NCBI RefSeq assembly: GCF_008795985.1
Contig: NZ_VMHP01000002.1
Coordinates: 744,001 to 808,000 of the forward strand
DNA from: Marinobacter halotolerans
GTDB lineage: Bacteria; Pseudomonadota; Gammaproteobacteria; Pseudomonadales; Oleiphilaceae
DNA length: 64,000 bases
Direction of reading: 5' to 3'
The notes beneath the pieces were generated by a model. It worked only from the letters and a program-made list of their open reading frames with translations. It did not search any database and was not told the DNA's origin. Below are positions 16,494-25,262 of the stretch, piece by piece; positions within the stretch are counted from its first letter, which is position 1, and the number at the start of each line of letters is the position of its first letter. Position numbers and translations under genes: made by a program.

Positions 16494-17138
16494 ATGTCAT
16501 CGAAGTATTCACGTTGGGGGCTGCTGATGTCCCTGGCAGCGGTAGCTTTTATTGCCGGCTGTGCCACTAACTCCCCCTCCTCAAGCGAGAAAATCCAGCA
16601 GGCTCTGAACCTGGAGACAACCAACAGCGTCGACCAGTACATTTTAGGGCCGACTGACGTTGTGCGCGTATCTGTCTGGCGTAACCCGGATCTGAGTATT
16701 TCAGTGCCAGTTCGCCCCGACGGCAAAATCTCGGTACCCCTGATCGGTGATGTGCACGCAACTGGTGAGACGCCAGAAGGCCTGGCAGACCAGATAGAAA
16801 CTGGGTTGTCCGGCTATATTCGGGAGCCGCAGGTCAGTGTTGTGGTAACCAGCATGGGCAGCCATGAATACATTGATCGTGTAAGAGTCACCGGCGCAGT
16901 CAAGAGCCCCTTGTCCGTGCCGCATCGTGCTGGAATGACGGTACTCGATATGTACCTGACTGCGGGCGGTGGAAACCAGTTTGCAGCCGCAAACGATGCG
17001 ATGCTCTACCGACCGATGGGCGGGGAAGTCGTCGCGATTCCGGTCCGGCTTGATGACATTCTGAATAAAGGCGACATTGAAACGAATTATGCAATGCGTC
17101 CAGGAGACATACTTGCTGTGCCGGAACGAAGCTTCTGA
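16494..17138 (+). CDS. XrtA-system polysaccharide export lipoprotein (Wza/OPX family)
   Basis: This outer-membrane export protein has 214 residues. A lipoprotein signal ends at Cys23 (IAGC). A Poly_export domain follows (YILGPTDVVRVSVWRNPDLSISVPVRPDGKISVPLIGDV) and then a SLBB domain (VRVTGAVKSPLSVPHRAGMTVLDMYLTAGG). It should form the secretin-like exit for the polymer. ATG at 16494 is favoured over TTG at 16488 because AGAGGA lies 6 bp before it. It lacks the large C-terminal helix region of E. coli Wza, typical of the short XrtA type, so another protein probably spans the outer membrane. Confidence 0.92.
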   Translation: MSSKYSRWGLLMSLAAVAFIAGCATNSPSSSEKIQQALNLETTNSVDQYILGPTDVVRVSVWRNPDLSISVPVRPDGKISVPLIGDVHATGETPEGLADQIETGLSGYIREPQVSVVVTSMGSHEYIDRVRVTGAVKSPLSVPHRAGMTVLDMYLTAGGGNQFAAANDAMLYRPMGGEVVAIPVRLDDILNKGDIETNYAMRPGDILAVPERSF

Positions 17139-17203
17139 TCCGTTAATGAAACCAGTAACGTTCCGCACCCCCCCCGGGTGAACATTAGTGTGAGTATTCG
17201 AAT

Positions 17204-18730
17204 ATGGCATTGCCACTATCCAGTTTACCGGTAGAAATTCTCAGGGAAATCCGCTCCCGCAAATGGCAGGTATTCCTGGCGTTTGTGATTGTGAGCTTTG
17301 TGGTGCTCGCTGCCGGTTTTGTCTGGCCTTACAAGTACAAGTCTGAAGTTGTGATCTTTGTCGATGACCAGAACATCATCCGGCCGCTTATGGAAGGCAG
17401 CGCAATTACCACAAAGGTCAGTGATCAGGTCTCCTCTGCGCGGCAAACACTGTCCAACAGGGACGCTTTGACAGAGGTAGCGACCGACCCCGGTATCTGG
17501 GGTTCGGGGTCTCAGACCGTCGATCAGGCAACGATCGAATCACGCATAGGGGCCTTGCGCGCCAATCTGGAAGTTAGCCGGGTCGGCGGAGGTTATTTCT
17601 CGATTGGTTATGTGTCGGAGTCGCCTGCTGAGGCATTTCGTATTGCGCAGCGCCTCGGCCAGTTGTTCATATCGGAAAGCTCCCAGAAGAAGCGCGTTGA
17701 AAGCCGCAGCGCCTATGATTTCATAGACAAGCAGGTAAAAAGCTATGAGCAGCAGTTGGCCCAGGTAGAACAAAGGCTTCAGAACTTCCTCTCGGAAAAT
17801 AAAGAAGGAACAGAAGAAGAAGCACGAACCAGAATGGGCAATCTCAAGTCTCAACTGGAACTGGCTGAGCTGGAGAGAACGGAGCTGCAGGCAAGAGTTG
17901 AGTCGCTTCAGGAACAACTGAACAATATCGATCCAACGCTCCGCCAGGGCAGAACCGCCGATGCTTATCAGCAAAGAATTAGCGATATGGAGGCGAAGCT
18001 TGACGATCTCAGGCTGCGCTATCTCGATACCTATCCGGACATTGTGATCCTTAAAGAGCAGATCGCGGAGCTGCGTAAACAGAGGGAGAGGGCTCTGGAA
18101 GAAGGACAAGGCGTTAGCGAAGCTGTCTCTGGCCAGGAAGTCGTAAACCCTATCTATCAGGACATTCGCTCCTCTCTGTCGAAAACACGGGCAGACCTCG
18201 AGACCACCACAACCCGCATTAATTCGCTCCAGCGTCTGATCGCAGAACAGGAACAGCGGATGGACCGGATACAGGAAAACAAAACCCAGTACTCGGAAAT
18301 AACCCGGGATATGAAAGTTAATACCCAGATCTACAACGATCTGCTGAAGCGCAGGGAAAGAGCACGAGTTTCCATGCACCTGGATATCGAGGGTCAGGGC
18401 CTTAACTATGAAATCTACGAATCGGCCCAGTACCCCACTCAGCCTTCCGGCGTTAAGTTTCCGATGTTCGCGCTCGCCGGCATTTTCCTGGGCGCGTTCG
18501 CACCTTTCGGTGCCATTGCCGGCCTGCTTCAGATTGATCCGCGGGTACGCGCCCGCCAGCAACTTGAGGAAGACGTGGGCCTGCCAGTACTCGCGGAAAT
18601 TCCGCAAGTGCGCACCCCTTACGAGAAACGTCGGGACCGTTGGGTGACCGTCACCATTTCTGTATTTGCCGTAGTATCAGTAGCCGCATACGTTGGCATC
18701 GCAGCGGCTGCGCTGTTGGGAGTTATTTAA
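17204..18730 (+). CDS. XrtA-system polysaccharide chain-length determinant (Wzz-like)
   Basis: This inner-membrane polysaccharide co-polymerase has 508 residues. The first membrane helix is at about 22-42 (VFLAFVIVSFVVLAAGFVW), a long periplasmic coiled-coil region spans about 160-380 (many Glu/Gln/Arg heptads such as EQQLAQVEQRLQNFLSENKE), and one helix lies near 418-445 with another at the C-terminus (about 480-505). It sets polymer length together with the cytoplasmic kinase-like protein encoded next; the stop TAA shares one base with the next ATG. The Shine-Dalgarno sequence is weak. Confidence 0.9.
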   Translation: MALPLSSLPVEILREIRSRKWQVFLAFVIVSFVVLAAGFVWPYKYKSEVVIFVDDQNIIRPLMEGSAITTKVSDQVSSARQTLSNRDALTEVATDPGIWGSGSQTVDQATIESRIGALRANLEVSRVGGGYFSIGYVSESPAEAFRIAQRLGQLFISESSQKKRVESRSAYDFIDKQVKSYEQQLAQVEQRLQNFLSENKEGTEEEARTRMGNLKSQLELAELERTELQARVESLQEQLNNIDPTLRQGRTADAYQQRISDMEAKLDDLRLRYLDTYPDIVILKEQIAELRKQRERALEEGQGVSEAVSGQEVVNPIYQDIRSSLSKTRADLETTTTRINSLQRLIAEQEQRMDRIQENKTQYSEITRDMKVNTQIYNDLLKRRERARVSMHLDIEGQGLNYEIYESAQYPTQPSGVKFPMFALAGIFLGAFAPFGAIAGLLQIDPRVRARQQLEEDVGLPVLAEIPQVRTPYEKRRDRWVTVTISVFAVVSVAAYVGIAAAALLGVI

Positions 18731-19662
18731 TGGTGGACTATAAACACGGCAGAACCGGTTCAAGTAAAAATGTTGAAGAAGGCATTTTCGATAAAGCGCG
18801 TGACCAGCAACAGGAGCCGGAGGACGGCGAAACGCGGGACAGCGCGGAACTGAAGCTGCGTGACGATAGCAATCTGGATCGGCGCCCCCAACATAACGGA
18901 TCATACCTTGATGGCGATGATTCGCGCATGCTGGTGCCCAGTTCGCTGGAGCTAGGCGCGGGCGCTGTTGACAAGTACGTTATCAGCAAACAGATCGTCA
19001 AGATGCAGGAGCCACGCAGGCTGACCCCTGACGATCTGGACGAGCGCCGTATTGTCTATCCCGAATCCCGCAACCGGGATCTGGTTAACCGGTTCCGTCA
19101 CCTGAGGACCAAGCTGCTGGAACTCTCGGGGGGGAACAACTTTACCATGGTCGTAACCGGCACCAGCGAGGGTGCGGGTACCTCCTTCATGGCTCTGAAC
19201 CTTGCAGCGGCGTTTGCTTTTGATCAGTCCAAAACAGCACTGATTATCGATTGCAACCTTCGCAACCCCACGCTGCACTCGCAGTTGGACCTTGCGGCGG
19301 AAACCGGCCTGACCGATTTCCTGGAAGATTCGGATTACGATATCGGCAAAATCATCTACCCGACAGGCATACCACGCCTTCGGCTGGTGCCCGCAGGCAG
19401 CCAACGGGAAGATGCCTCAGAGTTTTTCACTTCGTTCCGTATGAAGCAGTTCCTGCAAGCCATTCGTCGCCGTTATCCCGACCGTTTTATTGTGCTGGAT
19501 ACCGCGCCCATCAGCGATTCACCGGATGCCCGCATTCTCGGGGACCTGTGTGACTATTCCATGCTCGTTGTGCCCCATGGGAAAATCACCAGTGCGTCCG
19601 TGGAGACTGCGGCTCGGGCCTTTGATCCGGATAAGTTCGTAGGAGCCGTTATCAATGGATAG
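18730..19662 (+). CDS. XrtA-associated BY-kinase homologue with degenerate Walker A
   Basis: By family this is the cytoplasmic tyrosine autokinase partner of the chain-length protein (CpsD/Wzc C-domain class). It has 310 residues: a poorly conserved acidic N-terminal region (1-100), then the P-loop domain. The expected GxxGxGK[ST] reads GTSEGAGTSF (144-153), with Thr151 where the essential Lys should be. Walker A' reads LIIDCNLRNP (second acidic residue replaced by Asn). Walker B FIVLDTAP is kept. There is no C-terminal tyrosine cluster: it ends FVGAVING. It may be an inactive scaffold. The start at 18730 overlaps the previous stop; the next gene overlaps it by 8 bp. Confidence 0.88.
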   Translation: MVDYKHGRTGSSKNVEEGIFDKARDQQQEPEDGETRDSAELKLRDDSNLDRRPQHNGSYLDGDDSRMLVPSSLELGAGAVDKYVISKQIVKMQEPRRLTPDDLDERRIVYPESRNRDLVNRFRHLRTKLLELSGGNNFTMVVTGTSEGAGTSFMALNLAAAFAFDQSKTALIIDCNLRNPTLHSQLDLAAETGLTDFLEDSDYDIGKIIYPTGIPRLRLVPAGSQREDASEFFTSFRMKQFLQAIRRRYPDRFIVLDTAPISDSPDARILGDLCDYSMLVVPHGKITSASVETAARAFDPDKFVGAVING

Positions 19663-20941
19663 GTCAATCGGGGCAGGGACGCTCCGGCGCAGGCTGACAG
19701 TGCTACTCGCCGGCCTCCTGATTCTGGCACCACTGAGTACCCATGCACAGCTGCGAATCAGCGGCAACCAGTCCGCTCGTTTTACAGACAATGCAGCAAA
19801 AACACCGACAAACGAACAGAGTGACCTTGAGAGCACCACCTCACTAACCGCTGTCTACGAATCCGACCCCGGAAGGTGCAACGCCACTTTTTCCGGTACT
19901 GTTGGTTACTCCATCTGGCTGGACGAGTCGTTTGATAACGAAACCAACGCCAACATGAACCTGAACAGCGAATGCGAACTGTCCCCCGGTTTCTACTGGG
20001 ACCTGGATAACAACCTGCGTGAGGTTCGCCAGGACAGCACTCAGAGCGATACCCCGGCGAACCGCACTAGGAAAAACGTGTTTAGTACCGGCCCCCGATA
20101 CGTCTGGCGCCTGGGAACACTTGATACCGTTACCTTCAGCAGTCGTTATGAAGACACCGAGTTCGAAGAACCGGAAGAAACGGACAGCGAGCGATACGTG
20201 GGCCAGGTAGCATGGTCCCATCTGTTCAGCCCCACACTGACCGGCGGTGTCAGCGGGTCTTACACCAGCACCGAGCTTGATACCGGGGCTGAGGTAAACG
20301 TCCAGACAGTTCGGCTTACATCCAGCAAACAGTGGGCGACCACGTCATTTTCAGGCTCCATTGGCGTCAGTGAAATCGAAACCGAGGTAGGGAACGTCTC
20401 ACAGAAGAGCGACGGACTTGTCGGTCAGCTAGAATTGACGCGAACGCTGAACCCCAGCACCCGCTGGTATATCCGCGCTTCCCGCGAACTTACGGACCGC
20501 ACCTCCGACATTGATATCCAGTTTGGAGAATTTGATTTCGGTTTTAACGAAAGCATTTCCGTTGAGACAACGACCGTTGCGACCGGCCTGACTAAAAGCT
20601 TTTCGGACCAGGGCAACCTGAATATTGAGGTGTTTGCTAACCAATCCGACCAGCTTGAAAGCGATCAGTTGGAAGAGCAGGTGGGGCTCAACCTCGGTTA
20701 CTCGAGGCCCATCACCGGACGGCTCAGTGGCAATGCCCGCCTCGGGTATCGTTATCTAACCTTCGAAGAGAACCAATCGGATGACGCAACAGCCAATGTG
20801 CGTGTGGGCCTCAGTTATCAGGCAAGTCGCGAACTCAGCTTCTCAGGTCAGCTGGGCCATGAACGCAAAACCAGTGATGTCAGCAGTCGGGAATATGACG
20901 AGTCCTTTGTATTGATTTCAGTAGGATACCGGTTCCGTTAA
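19655..20941 (+). CDS. XrtA-system outer membrane beta-barrel protein
   Basis: The 428-residue protein has a signal peptide (ending THAQ) and repeated amphipathic beta-strand pairs through its whole length, closing with FVLISVGYRFR, a C-terminal barrel signature. It corresponds to the conserved uncharacterised outer-membrane protein encoded in PEP-CTERM exopolysaccharide loci. A role in secretion of the polymer across the outer membrane is inferred, which would fit the short export lipoprotein encoded at 16494. Its ATG lies within the end of the kinase-like gene. Confidence 0.82.
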   Translation: MDRSIGAGTLRRRLTVLLAGLLILAPLSTHAQLRISGNQSARFTDNAAKTPTNEQSDLESTTSLTAVYESDPGRCNATFSGTVGYSIWLDESFDNETNANMNLNSECELSPGFYWDLDNNLREVRQDSTQSDTPANRTRKNVFSTGPRYVWRLGTLDTVTFSSRYEDTEFEEPEETDSERYVGQVAWSHLFSPTLTGGVSGSYTSTELDTGAEVNVQTVRLTSSKQWATTSFSGSIGVSEIETEVGNVSQKSDGLVGQLELTRTLNPSTRWYIRASRELTDRTSDIDIQFGEFDFGFNESISVETTTVATGLTKSFSDQGNLNIEVFANQSDQLESDQLEEQVGLNLGYSRPITGRLSGNARLGYRYLTFEENQSDDATANVRVGLSYQASRELSFSGQLGHERKTSDVSSREYDESFVLISVGYRFR

Positions 20942-20973
20942 CGGGCCAGCGACTTTAACAAGGTATTGAACTC

Positions 20974-21882
20974 ATGGCAGACCAAATCGACAACGCACTC
21001 ACCATCGATGTGGAAGACTACTTCCAGGTTGCTGCACTGGCTGAGGCCGTGCGTCGTGAAGACTGGCATTCCATGGAATACCGGGTAGAGGCCAACACCA
21101 ACCGGTTGCTGGAACTGCTGGACCGACATAATACCCGGGCGACCTTCTTTACCCTGGGCTGGGTGGCAGAAAAGTCACCCCAACTGGTGCGGAATATTCA
21201 GAAAGCTGGCCATGAAGTGGCCAGTCATGGCTACAGCCATCAATTGATCTACAACCAGACACCAGAGGTTTTCCGCGACGAAACTCGCCGCTCCAAGCAG
21301 ATTCTGGAAGACATCACCGGCGAGCCCATTACCGGTTACCGCGCAGCCAGTTACTCCATCACCAACCAGTCACGCTGGGCCCTGGATATACTCGCCGAAG
21401 AAGGCTTCGTGTGGGATTCCTCGATTTTCCCGGTACACCATGACCGCTACGGCATGCCCGGTACCCCGCGGTGGCCACACAGGCTGAAGACCGACCAGGG
21501 CCACGAACTGGCCGAGTTCCCCCTGAGCACCCTGAAATTCCCCGGTTACACGCTGCCCATTGCTGGTGGAGGCTATTTCCGGCTGTTTCCTTACTGGTTC
21601 AGCCGCTGGGGCCTGGGAAGTATCAACCGCCAGGGACAGCCCTTCGTGTTCTACCTGCACCCATGGGAAGTAGACCCGGAACAGCCGCGGCTGGACGTAA
21701 AGTGGTTCTCCCGCTTCCGGCACTACAACAATCTGGACGTTTGTGAGCACAGGCTGGACCAGTTGCTGGGGCACTTCCGGTTCACCGCCATGGGTGACGT
21801 ACTCAAAAACCTGCAACTACTGGAAGGGGAAGGGTCGGCCAGGGTTAGCGAACAGAAGGTGGAATCCGCATCACCATGCTAG
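20974..21882 (+). CDS. XrtA-system polysaccharide deacetylase
   Basis: This is a NodB-fold carbohydrate esterase of 302 residues. Motif 1 is LTIDVEDYFQ (about 9-18) with DVED replacing the usual DDG, as is characteristic of the PEP-CTERM-linked subfamily. Motif 2 is ASHGYSHQLI with the zinc histidines. A GYRAASYSI motif and a C-terminal extension WEVDPEQPR follow. It should remove acetyl groups from the exopolysaccharide or a precursor. No signal peptide is evident. It overlaps the next gene by 7 bp. Confidence 0.93.
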   Translation: MADQIDNALTIDVEDYFQVAALAEAVRREDWHSMEYRVEANTNRLLELLDRHNTRATFFTLGWVAEKSPQLVRNIQKAGHEVASHGYSHQLIYNQTPEVFRDETRRSKQILEDITGEPITGYRAASYSITNQSRWALDILAEEGFVWDSSIFPVHHDRYGMPGTPRWPHRLKTDQGHELAEFPLSTLKFPGYTLPIAGGGYFRLFPYWFSRWGLGSINRQGQPFVFYLHPWEVDPEQPRLDVKWFSRFRHYNNLDVCEHRLDQLLGHFRFTAMGDVLKNLQLLEGEGSARVSEQKVESASPC

Positions 21883-23033
21883 TGCTTCTGTTCTGGGTAT
21901 CGTTTTTGCTCCTGTTTTACATCTATTTTGGCTATCCACTGTTGGCCAGAATGCTTTCCTCTGCGCGGCCCAGGCCCGTAAACGCCACCCTCGGATACCA
22001 GCCAAAGGTCTCCATCCTGATTGCGGCCTACAACGAAGCAAAGGATATCGAAACTACCCTGCAGAACAAACTGGCGCTTGACTACCCGCCGGAAAAGCTG
22101 GAAGTGCTGGTGATCTCGGACGAATCCAGCGATGGCACAGACGAGATCGTAGAGCGCATAGCCAACGGTGCGCGCTCCAGTGTCCGGCTGTTTCGTCAGG
22201 TACCCCGGCAGGGCAAGACCGCTGGCCTGAATACCCTGGTTCCGGAAACCACCGGCGATATCCTGCTGTTTTCAGACGCAAACTCCCAATGGGATACCCA
22301 GGCCGTCAACAGGCTGTGCAGCAACTTTGCCGACCCGCAGGTGGGCTATGTCACCGGCAAAATGGTCTATGTCAACGAGGACGGCTCCCTGGTGGGGGAT
22401 GGCTGCAGCGCCTACATGAAATATGAAAACTGGCTGCGCCAGCAGGAAACCCGTGTCGGCTCAGTAGTGGGTGTGGATGGCGGCATCGACGGTATGCGCA
22501 AAACGCTCTATCAACCCCTGAACGCAGATCAATTGCCGGATTTTGTACAACCGCTGAAAGTGGTGGAACAGGGTTACCGCGTTATTTACGAACCGGAAGC
22601 ACTGCTCAAAGAAGAAGCCCTAAACGACAGTGAAAGCGAATTCAGCATGCGGGTGCGCGTCAGCCTGCGGGCACTCTGGGCCCTCAAAAACATGCGCCAC
22701 TTGATGAACCCATTCCGGGACCCGATTTTCGCCTGGCAATTGATCTCCCATAAGCTGCTGCGTTACACCGCCTTCGTGCCACTGTTCACCCTGGCCGTTA
22801 GTACCCTGTTGCTGGCCCCTACGCGGGGTATTTACACGCTGGCTGCCATCGGCTTGGTTGTCTTTGCCGCACTGGCCTGGACAGGACACAAGCGGGAAGG
22901 AGAGGGCAGATGCTTATCCGCAGCCTACTCGATACCGTATTACTTCATGCTTCTGAACATTGCTTCCTACAAGGCAACGAGCGCGTTCCTTAAGGGTGAG
23001 AAGAAGGTTGTCTGGAATCCAAGGAAGGGGTAA
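21876..23033 (+). CDS. Membrane glycosyltransferase family 2
   Basis: The 385-residue processive-type GT2 has an N-terminal membrane helix (LLFWVSFLLLFYIYFGYPLL), a GT-A catalytic core (VSILIAAYNEAKDIETTLQN near 48, ISDESSDGTDEIV, LFSDANSQWD as the DxD-like metal site, GVDGGIDGMRKTLYQ) and three C-terminal hydrophobic segments from about 285. Likely adds sugars to a lipid-linked intermediate on the cytoplasmic side. It starts within the end of the deacetylase gene. Confidence 0.92.
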   Translation: MLVLLFWVSFLLLFYIYFGYPLLARMLSSARPRPVNATLGYQPKVSILIAAYNEAKDIETTLQNKLALDYPPEKLEVLVISDESSDGTDEIVERIANGARSSVRLFRQVPRQGKTAGLNTLVPETTGDILLFSDANSQWDTQAVNRLCSNFADPQVGYVTGKMVYVNEDGSLVGDGCSAYMKYENWLRQQETRVGSVVGVDGGIDGMRKTLYQPLNADQLPDFVQPLKVVEQGYRVIYEPEALLKEEALNDSESEFSMRVRVSLRALWALKNMRHLMNPFRDPIFAWQLISHKLLRYTAFVPLFTLAVSTLLLAPTRGIYTLAAIGLVVFAALAWTGHKREGEGRCLSAAYSIPYYFMLLNIASYKATSAFLKGEKKVVWNPRKG

Positions 23034-23091
23034 CCGGGAGCTGTTTTCATGTAGTTTTCTGTTACAGCGATTGAAATCTGAAGGTTAAATA

Positions 23092-24117
23092 ATGGAAGAA
23101 GGTAACCGGCCAGTGCGGTGGCTGACTAACTGCTCCCCTCTGGTCAACTGTGAAGATCATGGAAAGCGATTTATTTGTGAAACGGTACCTGACGATATCG
23201 GGGGGCTCTCGCGCCTCTGGATATTGTTCAGAGGGCTTTTCCGGAACCAGGTTGCCGTTATTCACCAGTCTGGCAAAGACATCGTAATTCTAGTCATTTT
23301 TAACAAAGTGTTTTTCCGCGGCACGCGCAAGATCGTTGGAATTGATTTTCAGTTTGCGCGGCCCGAGCCCGGCAAGGTGGGAAGGCTCAAGGCCTTGGTT
23401 TGGAAGTGGGCTTGGTCGAACGTTAACCTCGTTATTGCCCACATGCGTTTCATTAAAGAACTGAATCGTTTTTACGGCATTACAGAAGAAAACTTCATGT
23501 TCGTCCCATTTAAGATCAATGGCTTTGAGACTATTGATGCAGAGAATATTTCTGACGAAGGATATGTGTTTACAGGGGGCTACTCGCGGCGGGATTACCG
23601 TACGTTTTGTGCTGCCATGGCCATGCTCCCTGATATTCCGGCAAAGTTGGTGACCCTTAATCCGGAAGCTCTTCGCGTGCATGGTGTAAACGATAAGGAT
23701 ATTCGTGCCCCGCAGAATGTTGAAGTCATCAGGCATGATCAGAACCCGCAAACCTGGCAGAGATTTGTCGGTAAGTCCCGCTGTGTTGTCATCCCAATTT
23801 CAGAGGAGACAATTTGTTCTAATGGAATCAGTGTTTGTTTGAATGCCATGGGCCTGCGTAAACCCGTCGTCATTTCAAGATCTCCCGCAGTTGATGGGAT
23901 ATTTGAAAGCGGAAGGGAATGCGTCATCGTGGATTTTAAGGATCCAGAGGGCACGGCGTCCGCTATCCGAAAGCTTTGGGACGACACAGCCTTCAGAGAG
24001 CAACTGGCAGAGCAGGGGTACAGTGCTGCCAAGGAGTTTGGTGGCGTAAATGCTTTGATGGAACGGATCGCCCAGGCTGTACTTGCCTCTCCGGTGGTCT
24101 CATCAAAAGCAGATTAG
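23092..24117 (+). CDS. Glycosyltransferase, GT-B fold (group 1-like)
   Basis: This 341-residue protein is probably a retaining sugar transferase of the exopolysaccharide pathway. A GT-B C-terminal half is visible: VIPISEETICSNGISVCLNAMGLRKPVVISRSPAVDGIFESGRECVIVDFKDPEGTASAI, matching the donor-binding end of GT4 enzymes. The N-terminal half is divergent with an IVGIDFQFARPEP stretch. ATG follows GAAGG. The AT content is higher than in the preceding core genes, and the variable part of the locus starts here. Confidence 0.78.
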   Translation: MEEGNRPVRWLTNCSPLVNCEDHGKRFICETVPDDIGGLSRLWILFRGLFRNQVAVIHQSGKDIVILVIFNKVFFRGTRKIVGIDFQFARPEPGKVGRLKALVWKWAWSNVNLVIAHMRFIKELNRFYGITEENFMFVPFKINGFETIDAENISDEGYVFTGGYSRRDYRTFCAAMAMLPDIPAKLVTLNPEALRVHGVNDKDIRAPQNVEVIRHDQNPQTWQRFVGKSRCVVIPISEETICSNGISVCLNAMGLRKPVVISRSPAVDGIFESGRECVIVDFKDPEGTASAIRKLWDDTAFREQLAEQGYSAAKEFGGVNALMERIAQAVLASPVVSSKAD

Positions 24118-24128
24118 GGAATTCAAGT

Positions 24129-25262
24129 ATGGATAACGAGACTACTGATATCTGCATCCTGATGGATTACTACCGCGACCCATGGGCTGGTACCGAGAGC
24201 CAGGTCTTTAAGCTGGTGCAGGGTCTTCTCGAGAGGGGTGTAGGAGTCAGATTTGTGGTGCTGAGGGGGTCAGAATATACCCAAAATGGCCGTTTCCCTG
24301 TGCCCGTTGAGGTTTTGAATGTCGGGAAGATTGCAAGTTTAGGCAGTTTTTTGAAAATGTATCGACTTGGGCGATCTTTGAGGAAGCAAGGCACTGGTCT
24401 GGTTCATGTATTTTTCAATGACGCGTCCGTACTGGCTCCGCCGATAATGAAGGTTTTGGGTATTCCTTGCCTCATTTCGCGTCGTGATATGGGGTTCTGG
24501 TATACCGCTGCATACCGAAGAATTTTGCCGATCACTGGCCGCTTCGTTACGGCCGCCATCTGTAACAGTCAGGCAGTCGCAAAAGTAACCGAGGAAGTGG
24601 AATGTCTGTCTGAATCGAAGCTGAGTGTGATTTACAACGGCTATCCGGAATTGAAAGCTCAGAGCCCGGAGCCACGCATTCTGACTGTTAATGAAAAAGC
24701 TTTGAAAGTCGGTATTGTAGCGAACCTTAGACCAATTAAACGCATTGGTGATGCCATAGAGTCAGTTGCTTTGGCACGTTCGAAAGGCATTGAAATTGAG
24801 CTTCATGTAATAGGTGGTGGAGACGATGAGCCCTACCGCAGGCAGGCCACCCGCCTGGGGATCGAGGCTGCGTGCAATTTTTGGGGTCAACAGACACAGG
24901 TTGATGATTTTATTGCGGGCTTCGACATTGCGTTGCTGACCTCTGAGTCTGAGGGATTTTCCAATTCAATTATTGAATATATGCGAAACGCCAAACCAGT
25001 TATCTGTACGGATACTGGCGGGAATAGCGAGATAGTTGAACATGGAATTAATGGATACCTCTATCCAGTTGGCGATGTAGAAAGCCTGGCATCGAGACTG
25101 GTTGAACTGGCACATGAACCTGAGCGCAGAGCACAAATGGGCCAAGCGGGCCAGGGAAAGGTGTTGAGCGCCTATTCTGTGGAGCGCATGCTTGATGAGC
25201 ATTTGGCACTTTATGGACGCATAACCGGCAAGAGAATCACGGAGAATCTCAGCCATGCTTGA
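24129..25262 (+). CDS. Glycosyltransferase family 4
   Basis: The 377-residue GT-B enzyme has DYYRDPWAGTESQVFKLVQGLLERG at the N-terminus (donor-side loop after beta1), KVGIVANLRPIKRIGDAIESVALA in the hinge, and SESEGFSNSIIEYMRNAKPVICTDTGGNSEIVEHGINGYL, the E-x7-E donor-binding motif. The start is set at 24129 (MDNETTD) rather than further upstream inside the previous gene. It overlaps the following gene by 8 bp. Confidence 0.93.
   Translation: MDNETTDICILMDYYRDPWAGTESQVFKLVQGLLERGVGVRFVVLRGSEYTQNGRFPVPVEVLNVGKIASLGSFLKMYRLGRSLRKQGTGLVHVFFNDASVLAPPIMKVLGIPCLISRRDMGFWYTAAYRRILPITGRFVTAAICNSQAVAKVTEEVECLSESKLSVIYNGYPELKAQSPEPRILTVNEKALKVGIVANLRPIKRIGDAIESVALARSKGIEIELHVIGGGDDEPYRRQATRLGIEAACNFWGQQTQVDDFIAGFDIALLTSESEGFSNSIIEYMRNAKPVICTDTGGNSEIVEHGINGYLYPVGDVESLASRLVELAHEPERRAQMGQAGQGKVLSAYSVERMLDEHLALYGRITGKRITENLSHA

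Noticed and set aside
17166..17180. CACCC...GGGTG hairpin before the chain-length gene
   Set aside because: The stem is only 5 bp with a C-run loop and no T-run; termination inside a core operon is not expected.
17195..17204. TATTCGAATA palindrome at the start of the chain-length gene
   Set aside because: Too short and AT-rich to mean much, and not repeated elsewhere in the locus.
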